DNA from: Trichocoleus sp. FACHB-40
GTDB taxonomy: Bacteria; Cyanobacteriota; Cyanobacteriia; Cyanobacteriales; FACHB-T130
Length of the DNA: 64,000 nt
NCBI RefSeq assembly: GCF_014695915.1
Contig: NZ_JACJPF010000039.1
Location: 1 to 64,000, forward strand
Direction: 5' to 3'
Shown here: piece after piece, positions 7,801-15,609 of the stretch
Layout of the letters: the number at the start of each line of letters is the position of its first letter
Position numbering within the stretch: position 1 is the first letter of the stretch
Translations under genes and position numbers: made by a program
The notes under the pieces: model-generated
Database searches by the model: none
The model's input: the letters and a program-made list of their open reading frames with translations, nothing else
Told to the model about the DNA's origin: nothing

Positions 7801-10284
7801 AACTGCTTCCTCATATAGGTTCAAGGTGAGTTGGTACTGACTCTCCCAACAATCGGTTGCTAAAAATTCAATTCCATTACTCAAGCACTCAAGAGATGCT
7901 TCGTATGCTGTCGCGGCTTTTGCTTTTCGTCCAGCTACCAGATTTAACTGGGCAAACTCTTCCCGCTGCACGCGATCGCTAACCAGCTTAATTGCCATAT
8001 TCAAATGGTTGACAATTTCAAAAATTCTTTCTTCCCGCTCGGTTTCGGATGTCTCCCTTAACAGCAGTTGCCCTATTTTTAAGTGGGTAGAGCGTTTTTG
8101 GTCTTCGGGAATAAGAGAATAAGCAGCTTGTTGTACGCGGTCATGCAAAAACTTGTATTTCGCTAATTGTTCATTGCTAGTTAATAAATCAGCGGGGTCT
8201 TCCTCACTACCTGGTTTAGCTAAATCTCTACTACATTCTTGATAAAATTTATAAACTTCACTAGAAGGTAAAATCAGTCCTTCTTGCAATGACTTCCACA
8301 GGTCTGACGCTGTTTCGTCCGACGATTTTTCATCCACTATTGCTAAAGTCGCTAAATCAAATTGATTGCCAATGCAGGCAGCTAACTTCAAAACTTCCTG
8401 TGTTGAAGCAGGCAACTTTCGCAATTGAAGTGCCATGAACTCTACAACATCATCTGTCATGGCTAAAGTCCGCACTGTGACAATGTCGCACTGCCAATAG
8501 TGCGCGTCATAGTTAAATGCAATTAGCTTATCTTCATGCAAAGATTTGAGGAATTGCGTGCTGAAGAATGGATTCCCTTTAGTTTTCTGATAAACCAGTT
8601 CGGTTAGAGGCAGCGCTAAGGCTGTAGAACAAGCTAGAGTATCGGCAATCAAACAATTCAAATCCGAGAGTTCGAGCGGCTCTAGAGTAATGGTATTTAC
8701 CGTTGCTCCAGTTTTTTGAATGCCGGATAATGTCAGCATTAAAGGGTGTACCGGACTGACTTCGTTATCTCGGTAAGCTCCCATTAAGAAGAGATAACGC
8801 CGTTCGCGATCGCTTGTTAGGAGTTGAATCAAGTTCAACGAGGCTGAATCAGCCCATTGCAAGTCATCTAAGAAGATGACGAGCGGATGTTCTTGGATAG
8901 TGAAGACAGAGATGAAGTTCTCGAATAACCGATTAAATCGGTTTTGGGCAGCATTTCCAGTCAGTTCTGGTGCAGGGGGTTGCTCTCCAATAATCCGCTC
9001 TAGTTCGGGAATCACATCAACAACTACCTGAGCATTCTCGCCCAATGCTGCCAGGATTTGAGTCTTCCACTGCTCAACTTTAGCGTCAGTTTCGCTCAGC
9101 AATTGCCCCATCAAATCTCGAAAAGCCTGTACAAAAGCACTGAAGGGAAGGTTGCGCTGGAATTGGTCGAACTTGCCTTTAATGAAGTAGCCTCGCTGTC
9201 TCACGATAGGTTTGTGAACTTCGTTGACGACAGCAGTTTTGCCAATGCCGGAGAAGCCAGTAACGAGCATCATCTCGGCGCTTCCTGCACTAACGCGCTC
9301 AAATGCCGCTAGCAAGGCTTGCACTTCAGCTTCGCGTCCGTACAACTTTTCGGGGATGATGAAGCGATCGCACAAATCCCGCGATCCCAACTCAAAGTCT
9401 GCAATTTCACCTGTCGCTGTCCACTGGTGCAAACAATTTTCCAAGTCGTATTTGAGTCCCAGCGCACTTTGATAACGGTCTTCCGCATTTTTCGCCATCA
9501 GTTTGCTAACTATGAACGACAACACGGACGGAACGCTCTTGTTAAGGTGATGGACTGGGATAGGCTGCTGGGCAAGGTGACAGTGTACTAAGTCCATCGG
9601 ATCATCCGTTTGGAAGGGCAACTGTCCCGTTAGCATTTCGTAGAAAGTGACTCCCAAAGAGTAGAAATCCGTGCGGTAATCAATCCCCCGATTCATCCGC
9701 CCTGTTTGTTCGGGAGAGATATAGGGTAAAGTGCCTTCGAGAACATTTGGATTTTGAATTTCTTGGGTTTCGCGTGGCAGCAAGGAGGCAATGCTGAAGT
9801 CAATCAGTTTTACCTCTTTGCTGGTCGGGTTGATTACTATATTGGCGGGTTTGAGGTCTTTGTGGATAACGCGGTGCTGGCACAGTCCCTCAAGGGTATG
9901 GGCAACTTGAACCGCAATGGAGAGAAACAAGGGTATCGGCAAGCTAGAAGTTTCGCCGCTTTGCTTGCTTGCTTCTGCTACAGAAGCGAGGTAGCTACAC
10001 AAGGAAATGCCGCCAAAATCCTCCAAAATCAAAGCGTAGCTGTTATAGTAGCTCTCCAGGTTATAGGTCTTGATGATGCCAGGAAAATCTAGGTTTTTAC
10101 CAATGATGTATTGGTTGCGAAAGTGAATGAGTTCGTTGAAGCGAGGAAACTCATTTCGCAGTAGTTTTATAACAACTGGTTGCCTGTCTGATTTTCGGAC
10201 ACCCCGATAAACCACAGTGCGGCTTCCCGCATAAACTTGTTCTTCAATACTGTAGCCCAAAAGCCCGATTGTTGTGTTAGCCAT
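4813..10284 (-). CDS. Hybrid Ser/Thr kinase, AAA ATPase, GAF and histidine kinase
   Basis: A giant 1823-residue cytosolic signalling protein. Residues about 1-290 are a serine/threonine kinase domain (VIKLL lysine, HKDLKPANIVIN catalytic loop, with IDFSIAS in place of DFG). About 310-700 is an AAA-type ATPase with Walker A GFSGIGKTA and Walker B LVIFLDDLQWAD. A helical, TPR-like region runs to about 1350. A GAF domain (about 1390-1560) follows, then a coiled coil, then a histidine kinase with H-box GVAHEINNP and G-boxes DNGGGISDE and GQGTGLGLSIA. This architecture is widespread in filamentous cyanobacteria and has no membrane segment. It has no adjacent receiver gene, so its partner is unknown. 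The gene appears intact and monocistronic. Confidence 0.93.
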   Translation of the reverse strand: MANTTIGLLGYSIEEQVYAGSRTVVYRGVRKSDRQPVVIKLLRNEFPRFNELIHFRNQYIIGKNLDFPGIIKTYNLESYYNSYALILEDFGGISLCSYLASVAEASKQSGETSSLPIPLFLSIAVQVAHTLEGLCQHRVIHKDLKPANIVINPTSKEVKLIDFSIASLLPRETQEIQNPNVLEGTLPYISPEQTGRMNRGIDYRTDFYSLGVTFYEMLTGQLPFQTDDPMDLVHCHLAQQPIPVHHLNKSVPSVLSFIVSKLMAKNAEDRYQSALGLKYDLENCLHQWTATGEIADFELGSRDLCDRFIIPEKLYGREAEVQALLAAFERVSAGSAEMMLVTGFSGIGKTAVVNEVHKPIVRQRGYFIKGKFDQFQRNLPFSAFVQAFRDLMGQLLSETDAKVEQWKTQILAALGENAQVVVDVIPELERIIGEQPPAPELTGNAAQNRFNRLFENFISVFTIQEHPLVIFLDDLQWADSASLNLIQLLTSDRERRYLFLMGAYRDNEVSPVHPLMLTLSGIQKTGATVNTITLEPLELSDLNCLIADTLACSTALALPLTELVYQKTKGNPFFSTQFLKSLHEDKLIAFNYDAHYWQCDIVTVRTLAMTDDVVEFMALQLRKLPASTQEVLKLAACIGNQFDLATLAIVDEKSSDETASDLWKSLQEGLILPSSEVYKFYQECSRDLAKPGSEEDPADLLTSNEQLAKYKFLHDRVQQAAYSLIPEDQKRSTHLKIGQLLLRETSETEREERIFEIVNHLNMAIKLVSDRVQREEFAQLNLVAGRKAKAATAYEASLECLSNGIEFLATDCWESQYQLTLNLYEEAVEAAFLSGDFAQMEQQSQIVLQQARTSLDTVKVYTVQIQSCIAQNNLPLAEQTALLILKQLGVEFPENPSPEKVQQTQDETKRKFASHTLEELINLPEMTDSYYLAALRILGTVVSASYQSASKLFPLIVCKPIELSLTYGNAPTSAFIYALYGLIHAGTGGDIDIGYQSGEVALVLLNNLKSKDLKTKIYNLVYGYVRPWKCYPQESLPFLLEAHQIALEAGELEYAAYGLYNYTALSFSMGRDLTEMERETETFERAIHQIRQGNALSFVKIFRQAVLNLRGKTDNPCRMVGEAYDEDIMIPQHQANNVQYAICTVYLSKLILGYLFENYQQALENAVLAEQYSDALTAGLQYSLIYFYGSLTYLAVYAEADAEKQAALLEKVAENQAKSKRWADYAPMNHLHKFYLVEAERHRILGQQVEAMDFYDRAIALAKENKYLNEEALANELAAKFYLQWGKEKIAQLYLIDAYYCYSRWEAKAKIDDLEERYPQLLAPILQQNKTRSFEAGAISNGTSSSTKNQTIAGSTSSTVIDLPAVIKASQALSSEIQLDQLLSTLMQVVVKNAGAQTGVLILNEEGNWKIAVHCSARQDCILQDVLIGQSQEIPPTIINYVKRTKETLVFDDATTQLTFASDPYMKQQQPKSILCTPILHQGKMMGILYLENNLTTGAFTGDQVGILNILCSQAAISLQNARLYQQSQEYAQKLELYLNDLKQMQLQLVQNEKMSALGNLVAGVAHEINNPVGFIAGNLQPAQYYVQDLFNLIDLYQEKFPVPGVEIEAEIEDIDLEYLREDLPKLIGSMKEGVDRIRSISTSLRTFSRADSDRPVPFNIHDGLDSTILILKHRLKANETRPAIEIVKEYGNLPLVECFPGQLNQVFMNILANAIDVLEEQSKGRSFSEIQSLPNQIAIQTAVSEKGERALIKIKDNGGGISDEVKQKIFDHLFTTKPVGQGTGLGLSIARQIVEEKHQGTLEVNSSLGYGSEFVISIPING

Positions 10285-10555
10285 AGCTACTGTTATGTTT
10301 GTAGGGATTTTTAAACTTCTTTAACTTACTATTCCCACTAGAGAGGCTGTTATTTATCAACTTATTTTTTCTTAATATAACTTTACTAATTCCCTGATAA
10401 AATTATTGTGCTTTAGGTGTAAAAAAAGCAGCTATTTTTAAGCCGGATATTTCGGAAAAATTAAATTTCTTTATCTTTGAGTTCCATGTTAGCGATCGCT
10501 CAATAGTTAGTTCATCGCTGACACTTGAGTTAACCTGCTCGATGCGTATATGCTC

Positions 10556-10657
10556 TATAGCAATCCTATTTAAGTTGTGAACGAGTATTCACCCTAGCGT
10601 AAGGACACGGCAGTGCCTTGTCCCTACAGGGGTTTACGAATCATTTAGGATTGCTAT
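10556..10657. repeat. Dispersed MITE-like element (copy 2)
   Basis: A 102-base element with terminal inverted repeats TATAGCAATCCTA (left) and TAGGATTGCTATA (right). Just inside the ends are AAGTTGTGAAC and TACGAATCAT, shared with copies near 1.0 and 28.0 kb. The interior differs: it carries AGTGCCTTGTCCCTACAGGGG instead of the ACCCGACTT palindrome. No coding capacity. Confidence 0.65.
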
Positions 10658-10712
10658 ATCTAGCAATGTAGGAATGCGATCGCGTCATTGGGCGGTTCAT
10701 TTCCCCTTGAAC

Positions 10713-10740
10713 TGTCAACCCATCTGTGAGTCCGTATAAT
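10713..10740 (+). promoter_or_regulatory. Candidate promoter for the metal-importer operon
   Basis: A perfect -10 hexamer TATAAT (10735-10740) is preceded at 16 bases by TGTCAA, a moderate -35 match. It lies about 145-220 bases before the plausible starts of the first operon gene and after the MITE-like element, so the element does not separate it from the genes. Inferred from sequence only. Confidence 0.4.
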
Positions 10741-10958
10741 AAATTACATTTATTTATGAACATCTACGGTTTGCTCCTCAAGCCATCTACCTTTTGAAAT
10801 AAATTAGAAATCAAAGTGAAAAAATTAAAATTATCTTAAATTCTAAATTTTAAATTCTTAAGTGAATATGCCCCCCTATAGGATTGAATTTTTACCCAAA
10901 GAAAGGTTTTATTAGAGGGCTGTCACTATTAAGATTGTCCTCTAGAGAACATTTATTG

Positions 10959-11717
10959 ATGATATTTTCAGTAGAGCTACTTAGTATTTCCTCCTCAAGT
11001 CTGTTGCATTGGATGATACAGCCGCACTTAGCCTTGCACATCCCGGATGGGTTCTTGACCCTACCTGTGATTTTAGTGACATGGCTACTTGCCATCGGAT
11101 TGATTGCGATCGCCCTAAATCGAGTCCAAGCTGACTACAAAGAACGGGCAGTACCTTTGATGGGAGTTTGTGGCGCTTTTATATTCGCTGCCCAAATGAT
11201 TAATTTCCCAATTCCCGGTGGTACATCTGGACACCTGCTGGGAGGTACACTAGCCGGAGTTTTACTGGGGCCGTGGGCTGGATCTCTGGTAATGGCAGCA
11301 GTCTTCATCGTTCAGTCTGTCTTATTTCAGGATGGCGGCCTGTCAGCGCTGGGAGCCAACATCACCAACATGGGATTAATTGGTACGTTTTGTGGTTACT
11401 ATTTATACAAAGCAATTCGGTTTGCTCTAGGTCGGGATAGTTGGCGAGGAATGTTAGCTGGCACAGCAGTTGCAGCATGGGCGAGCGTAGTTATTGCGGC
11501 AATTTTGACCGCAGTGCAACTGGCTTTATCAGAGACAGGGCCATCATTAGGAGTAACGATATCGGCATTGGCATTTTGGCACGTACTGATTGGCATTGGA
11601 GAAGCAATAATCACAGTCATAGCAGTGAGTTTTGTTTGGAGATCGCGTCCCGATCTTTTCTTCGACCCACCCCGCAGAGCTTATTCGTCCGCATCTCGTT
11701 CGTATACAACGCGCTAA
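10959..11717 (+). CDS. cbiM: ECF-type cobalt/nickel importer, substrate-binding subunit CbiM/NikM
   Basis: Membrane substrate-specificity component of an energy-coupling-factor importer for Co2+ or Ni2+. The hallmark HIPDGF segment is followed by about six hydrophobic helices and the conserved GGTSGHLLGGTLAGVLLGPW region. In the family the metal is held by the mature N-terminus and its second residue, histidine. Here HIPDGF is preceded by a hydrophobic leader ending HLA-L, so cleavage after Ala would expose Leu-His, as in CbiM proteins with a signal peptide. The frame extends back to a TTG at 10884; I prefer the ATG at 10959 (weak GAGAAC upstream), with 11013 also possible. First gene of a four-gene operon; cobalt versus nickel is unresolved. 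Confidence 0.85.
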   Translation: MIFSVELLSISSSSLLHWMIQPHLALHIPDGFLTLPVILVTWLLAIGLIAIALNRVQADYKERAVPLMGVCGAFIFAAQMINFPIPGGTSGHLLGGTLAGVLLGPWAGSLVMAAVFIVQSVLFQDGGLSALGANITNMGLIGTFCGYYLYKAIRFALGRDSWRGMLAGTAVAAWASVVIAAILTAVQLALSETGPSLGVTISALAFWHVLIGIGEAIITVIAVSFVWRSRPDLFFDPPRRAYSSASRSYTTR

Positions 11718-11720
11718 ATT

Positions 11721-12083
11721 ATGAGTAGCCTGTCTCGTGAACGCAACCGTGCTTTTATCATCGCTGGCTTAGGAACTGCCCTGCTAATTGCAATTTTCTT
11801 GTCCCCTTTCGCTAGTTCAGATCCAGACGGACTAGATAGGGTAGCTCAAGATCATAAGTTTGACAATAAAGCAGCAGAAGACGCACCAGCCCGAAAACTG
11901 CCCTTTTACAACGTTTTTGAAGAATATGCTGTCAGAGGCGTACCGGAACAAATTGCCACCCCGATTGCAGGTTTAATCGGAACTTTAGCAACGTTTGGCT
12001 TGGCTTGGGGAATTGGTAAATTAGTTGTTCGCAACTCTGCACCAACCGATGATTCAGATTATCCCAATCCACCAAGGGAATAA
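11721..12083 (+). CDS. PDGLE-domain accessory subunit of the metal importer
   Basis: A 120-residue membrane protein with two hydrophobic helices (about residues 12-30 and 80-100) flanking a periplasmic loop. The loop starts with SSDPDGLDRVA, the signature of the PDGLE family, which plays the part of CbiN or NikN in many cobalt/nickel ECF importers. The start codon follows the cbiM stop by only 3 bases, which implies translational coupling. It probably works with CbiM in metal loading. The C-terminus is hydrophilic and acidic. Confidence 0.88.
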   Translation: MSSLSRERNRAFIIAGLGTALLIAIFLSPFASSDPDGLDRVAQDHKFDNKAAEDAPARKLPFYNVFEEYAVRGVPEQIATPIAGLIGTLATFGLAWGIGKLVVRNSAPTDDSDYPNPPRE

Positions 12084-12099
12084 ATAGGAAATTAGGTGA

Positions 12100-12873
12100 A
12101 TGCTGCTACACCTTGGTGCAGTTCAGTTGGATGTTGATAGCAAGAAGAATACACCCTGGCACTCGTTAGCTCCCCGGACTCGCGTCCTGTGTACGCTGCT
12201 GCTTGTGTTTGCGATCGCGCTGACCCCAAACGGACGCTGGTGGACTTGGGCAATCTATGGATTAGGCGTTCTAACTATTATCCGGCTTAGTCGCGTAACT
12301 GGGACAGTGCTGCTGAAGCGAATAGCCGTTGAATTTGCATTCATCGGCGTTGTGCTTCTAGGCACTTTGTTCCGGGACAGTGGCGAGGTAATTTGGTCGT
12401 GGGGGCCGCTAAGAATTACCACAGTTGGTTTGATGGTTTTGGGTAGTGTCACACTCAAAGCATTGCTATCCCTAATAATGATGAACGTGCTAACTTTAAC
12501 TACTTCTATTCCCGCCCTTTTAAATGCCTTAGTAGCGTTGCGGGTTCCCCCACTGTTGGTGGCAATTATTGCCTCAATGTATCGCTACATCGGTGTTTTA
12601 ATCGGTGAGTTTAACGCCATGCGTCGGGCAGCAGCATCGCGTAACTTAATGGGCAGCAACCGTTGGCAACGTTTGGTAATTGGCAACATGATGGGATCGT
12701 TGTTTATCCGCACTTATGAACGCGGAGATCGGGTTTATCAAGCTATGTTAGCGCGGGGTTATCAGGGGCTACCACCTGTAGAAAAGATGCCGCCTGGAGG
12801 ACGAAATGATATGATAGCCCTAACTTTGACAATAATTTTGGCGCTAATTGGACAAGCAATATATCTTTTATAA
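12100..12873 (+). CDS. cbiQ: ECF transporter transmembrane subunit CbiQ
   Basis: The 257-residue integral membrane coupling subunit that links the substrate component to the ATPase. It has several hydrophobic helices, and in the last third the two EcfT coupling motifs with Ala-Arg-Gly character: AMRRAAASRN and the MLARGYQG segment that docks into the ATPase. AGG five bases upstream supports the ATG. It starts 16 bases after the PDGLE gene and is followed 25 bases later by the ATPase gene, so the gene order is cbiM, PDGLE, cbiQ, cbiO. Confidence 0.93.
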   Translation: MLLHLGAVQLDVDSKKNTPWHSLAPRTRVLCTLLLVFAIALTPNGRWWTWAIYGLGVLTIIRLSRVTGTVLLKRIAVEFAFIGVVLLGTLFRDSGEVIWSWGPLRITTVGLMVLGSVTLKALLSLIMMNVLTLTTSIPALLNALVALRVPPLLVAIIASMYRYIGVLIGEFNAMRRAAASRNLMGSNRWQRLVIGNMMGSLFIRTYERGDRVYQAMLARGYQGLPPVEKMPPGGRNDMIALTLTIILALIGQAIYLL

Positions 12874-12898
12874 ATAAGTTTTATTTTAAATTGTTGCC

Positions 12899-13708
12899 AT
12901 GCACCATAATCCTATATCAATTAAAAATCTTACTTATACTTACCCAGACGGAACTCAAGCTTTAAAAGGAATAAATCTGTCTATCAGAGCAAATGAACGA
13001 GTAGCATTAATTGGCGCTAATGGTTCCGGAAAGTCTACGTTGCAGTTACATCTGAATGGGATTATCCTGCCCCAAGAAGGAGAGATAAAAATAGGGGAGT
13101 GGTCTATAAATTCGGAAAATATGCGACAAATTCGGAATTTTGTCGGGCTGGTATTTCAGAATCCAGATAATCAACTGTTTATGCCCACAGTTTGGGAGGA
13201 TGTTGCTTTTGGCCCGATGAATCAGGGTTTGCGAGACAAAGAACTGCAAAATCGAGTGCTTCAGTCAATGGCAGCAGTTGACATGGATCCCGAACACTAC
13301 GGAAATCGCAACACCGAAAATTTGTCGGGGGGGGAAAAAAAACGGATTGCGATCGCAGGCGTGTTGGCAATGAACCCGCAAGTATTAGTATTTGATGAAC
13401 CTTCAGCGCAGTTAGATCCCCGTTCTCGCCGTCAATTAATTCAGTTGCTGTTAAGCTTACCCCTGACGCAACTAATTGCAACCCACGATTTAGACATGGC
13501 TTTGGAAATATGCGATCGCACGATTGTCCTGAGTCAAGGACAAATCGTGTACGATGGCGAAACGGAGCGAGTGATGAACGATTCAGATTTTTTGGTTAAA
13601 CACGCGCTAGAGTCGCCACTATGCTACAGTCGCCCTTACTGTCAGCTGGAAGATGCTCCTGTCAAACCCCTCAGAAAACCTATATTTCACGCTTCCCATG
13701 AAGCTTGA
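12899..13708 (+). CDS. cbiO: ECF transporter ATPase CbiO
   Basis: The 269-residue ABC ATPase that powers the importer. Visible motifs: Walker A GANGSGKST, Q-loop VFQNPDNQL, signature LSGGEKKRIAIAG, Walker B VLVFDEPSAQLD and H-loop ATHDLD. The signature motif is encoded by a run of eight G followed by eight A (13327-13342), a slippage-prone site, but the frame is intact. The last roughly 35 residues (from SPLCYSRPYC) extend beyond the usual ATPase core. It completes the operon; no obvious terminator hairpin follows immediately. Confidence 0.94.
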   Translation: MHHNPISIKNLTYTYPDGTQALKGINLSIRANERVALIGANGSGKSTLQLHLNGIILPQEGEIKIGEWSINSENMRQIRNFVGLVFQNPDNQLFMPTVWEDVAFGPMNQGLRDKELQNRVLQSMAAVDMDPEHYGNRNTENLSGGEKKRIAIAGVLAMNPQVLVFDEPSAQLDPRSRRQLIQLLLSLPLTQLIATHDLDMALEICDRTIVLSQGQIVYDGETERVMNDSDFLVKHALESPLCYSRPYCQLEDAPVKPLRKPIFHASHEA

Positions 13709-13918
13709 CACCCAGAAGCGCCCAATTACAAAAGCAATGCCGATAACCAGCCTCACGGATGGGGATCAATTAAGTTAACTTAAGATATATAGATACCTGA
13801 AAAATTAATAAAAATAGGATACCAGCAACGCTGGTTCCCGTAAGTTGAGTATCACCCCCGAATGCAGTCGGGGATGCGATCGCTTTATCTCTCTACACCA
13901 CCACTCGCCATCTGTCAA

Positions 13919-14746
13919 ATGAACATCCTGAACAATCTGCTTTTCCAACCCACTCAACCCCGAAGCGAGAAAAAACAGCGCCGTGGCATTGAAATCAAGT
14001 CACAGCGTGAAATCGAAATCATGCGACAGGCGGCGAAAATTGTGGCGACCGTTCTGAAAGAAATTCAAGAGATGGTACAGCCTGGCATGACAACAGCCGA
14101 TTTAGACGCTTATGCCGAAAAGCGCATCCGCGAAATGGGGGCAACACCCAGCTTTAAAGGCTACCACGGATTCACAGGCTCCATCTGCGCCAGCATCAAC
14201 AACGAAGTCGTGCATGGCATTCCCAACCCGAAAAAAGTGATCCGGACTGGCGATGTCTTGAAAGTGGATACTGGTGCCTACTTCCAGGGTTATCATGGCG
14301 ACTCCTGCATCACCATCGCAGTTGGTGAAGTGACACCGGAAGCCGCTAAATTAATTCGCGTTGCCGAAGAAGCCCTCTACAAAGGAATTGAACAAGTCAA
14401 AGCCGGAAACTATCTTTTAGACCTTGCTGGTGCCATTCAAGACCATGTGGTAGCGAATGGTTTTAGTATAGTTGAAGACTTCACAGGTCACGGCGTGGGG
14501 CGGAATCTGCACGAAGAACCGTCAGTCTTCAATTTCCGCACCCGCGAGATGCCGAATGTCAAGCTTCGCGCTGGAATGACTTTGGCAATAGAGCCAATTT
14601 TAAATGCTGGTTCCAAATTTACCCGCATCTTATCCGACAAGTGGACAGCGGTAACGGTAGATAACGCTCTGTCGGCTCAGTTTGAGCATACTGTGTTGGT
14701 GACAGAAGACGGATATGAAATTTTGACCGATCGCTCCAAAGTTTAA
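13919..14746 (+). CDS. map: Methionine aminopeptidase, type I
   Basis: Removes the initiator methionine from nascent proteins; a cytosolic dinuclear metal enzyme. The frame opens at 13862, but the family begins near [11 protein letters not shown], so I take the ATG at 13919 (275 residues). The N-terminal extension of about 35 residues before [13 protein letters not shown] is common in cyanobacterial copies. Ligands and active-site residues are visible: His in GYHGFTG, Asp in DTGAY and HGDSC, His in [12 protein letters not shown], Glu in AIEPILN and Glu in QFEHTV. The short MITE-free leader contains a small hairpin (13821-13835). A strong terminator follows. Confidence 0.95.
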   Translation: MNILNNLLFQPTQPRSEKKQRRGIEIKSQREIEIMRQAAKIVATVLKEIQEMVQPGMTTADLDAYAEKRIREMGATPSFKGYHGFTGSICASINNEVVHGIPNPKKVIRTGDVLKVDTGAYFQGYHGDSCITIAVGEVTPEAAKLIRVAEEALYKGIEQVKAGNYLLDLAGAIQDHVVANGFSIVEDFTGHGVGRNLHEEPSVFNFRTREMPNVKLRAGMTLAIEPILNAGSKFTRILSDKWTAVTVDNALSAQFEHTVLVTEDGYEILTDRSKV

Positions 14747-14798
14747 TCCATCGTTGCATAATTGACCCACATCCTCAAGGGTCGATGCTCCACAAACA

Positions 14799-14829
14799 AA
14801 GCCCGCACAGGCGGGCTTCTCTATTTTTC
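14799..14829 (+). terminator. Rho-independent terminator after map
   Basis: Stem AAGCCCGC/GCGGGCTT with loop ACAG, followed by a T-rich stretch (TCTCTATTTTT). It lies 50-80 bases after the map stop. Confidence 0.75.
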
Positions 14830-14867
14830 CATCTAAAATAATTTTGTAACGTGAGCCAGGTGGCAAT

Positions 14868-15512
14868 ATGTATCTAACAGCGCAAGAGTTGGAAGCACGA
14901 ATGCCAGATGCTACAAAACTTTTGAGCGATGAACCAGAAATGGAAAGTTCTGTACACTACAAGCAACTAGCTTTATTGGTGAGTTGTTTAGAATGGTTGT
15001 GGCGCAATCGGAATGATTTTTTTATTGGCGCTAATCTGACAGTTTATTTTAGTCGGCAGCAATTGCGAAATAGAGACTTTCGGGGGCCTGACTTTTTTCT
15101 GGTGAAAAACACAGAAAAAAGAGAGCGCCCTTCTTGGGTGGTGTGGGAAGAAGAAGGCAAATATCCGGATCTAATTATCGAATTGCTTTCAACTTCCACA
15201 GCTAATATTGACCGGAATTTAAAAAAAGACCTATATCAAAACCGATTTCGCACGCCGGAATACTTTTGGTTCGATCCGGAGGATTTTGAATTTGCGGGGT
15301 TCCGGTTAGTAGGAGAACAGTATCAAGCCATTGTGCCAACTGCACAAGGCTGGCTGTGGAGTGAGGTACTGGATTTATATTTAGGTGTAGCTGCGGGCAA
15401 ATTACGCTACTTTACTCAAGAAGGTGTTTTGGTTCCCACGCCAGAAGAGACAGCAGAACGACTAGCAGAACAGTTGCGAATCGTCGGCGTCGAGCCGGAT
15501 AGTCTAGCTTAG
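14868..15512 (+). CDS. Uma2 family (DUF820) putative endonuclease
   Basis: A 214-residue member of the Uma2/DUF820 family, which has a PD-(D/E)XK nuclease-like fold and is greatly expanded in filamentous cyanobacteria. The core motifs are PDFFLV, then YPDLIIELLS with the acidic pair, then a Lys in NLKKDLYQ, followed by FWFDPEDFEFAGFRL. The C-terminal ETAERLAEQLRIVGVEPDSL is the usual helix of the family. Biological role unknown; a DNA target is only inferred from the fold. AGGTGG seven bases upstream of the ATG supports the start. Confidence 0.88.
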   Translation: MYLTAQELEARMPDATKLLSDEPEMESSVHYKQLALLVSCLEWLWRNRNDFFIGANLTVYFSRQQLRNRDFRGPDFFLVKNTEKRERPSWVVWEEEGKYPDLIIELLSTSTANIDRNLKKDLYQNRFRTPEYFWFDPEDFEFAGFRLVGEQYQAIVPTAQGWLWSEVLDLYLGVAAGKLRYFTQEGVLVPTPEETAERLAEQLRIVGVEPDSLA

Positions 15513-15609
15513 CGCGATCGCGTGAAACAATGTCTATGGCAAGCTAAGATTTTATTGCCAAGACGCACCCCGCAGCCTTCAAAATAAATAGCGATCGCCC
15601 AAAATCACG

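Larger units (their letters stand above)
10285..10883. other. Divergent intergenic region before the metal-importer operon
   Basis: About 600 bases between the divergently transcribed kinase and importer genes. It holds one MITE-like element and one promoter-like site, both listed separately. I looked for a cobalamin riboswitch, which often precedes cyanobacterial cobalt importers, and saw no B12-box-like sequence. Confidence 0.5.

Noticed and set aside
10285-10958. Cobalamin riboswitch before the metal-importer operon
   Set aside because: No B12-box-like sequence or supporting stem was found by eye; a covariance search would be decisive.
13862-13918. Extended start of methionine aminopeptidase at 13862
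   Set aside because: The added 19 residues do not resemble the family, and the ATG at 13919 gives the usual start.
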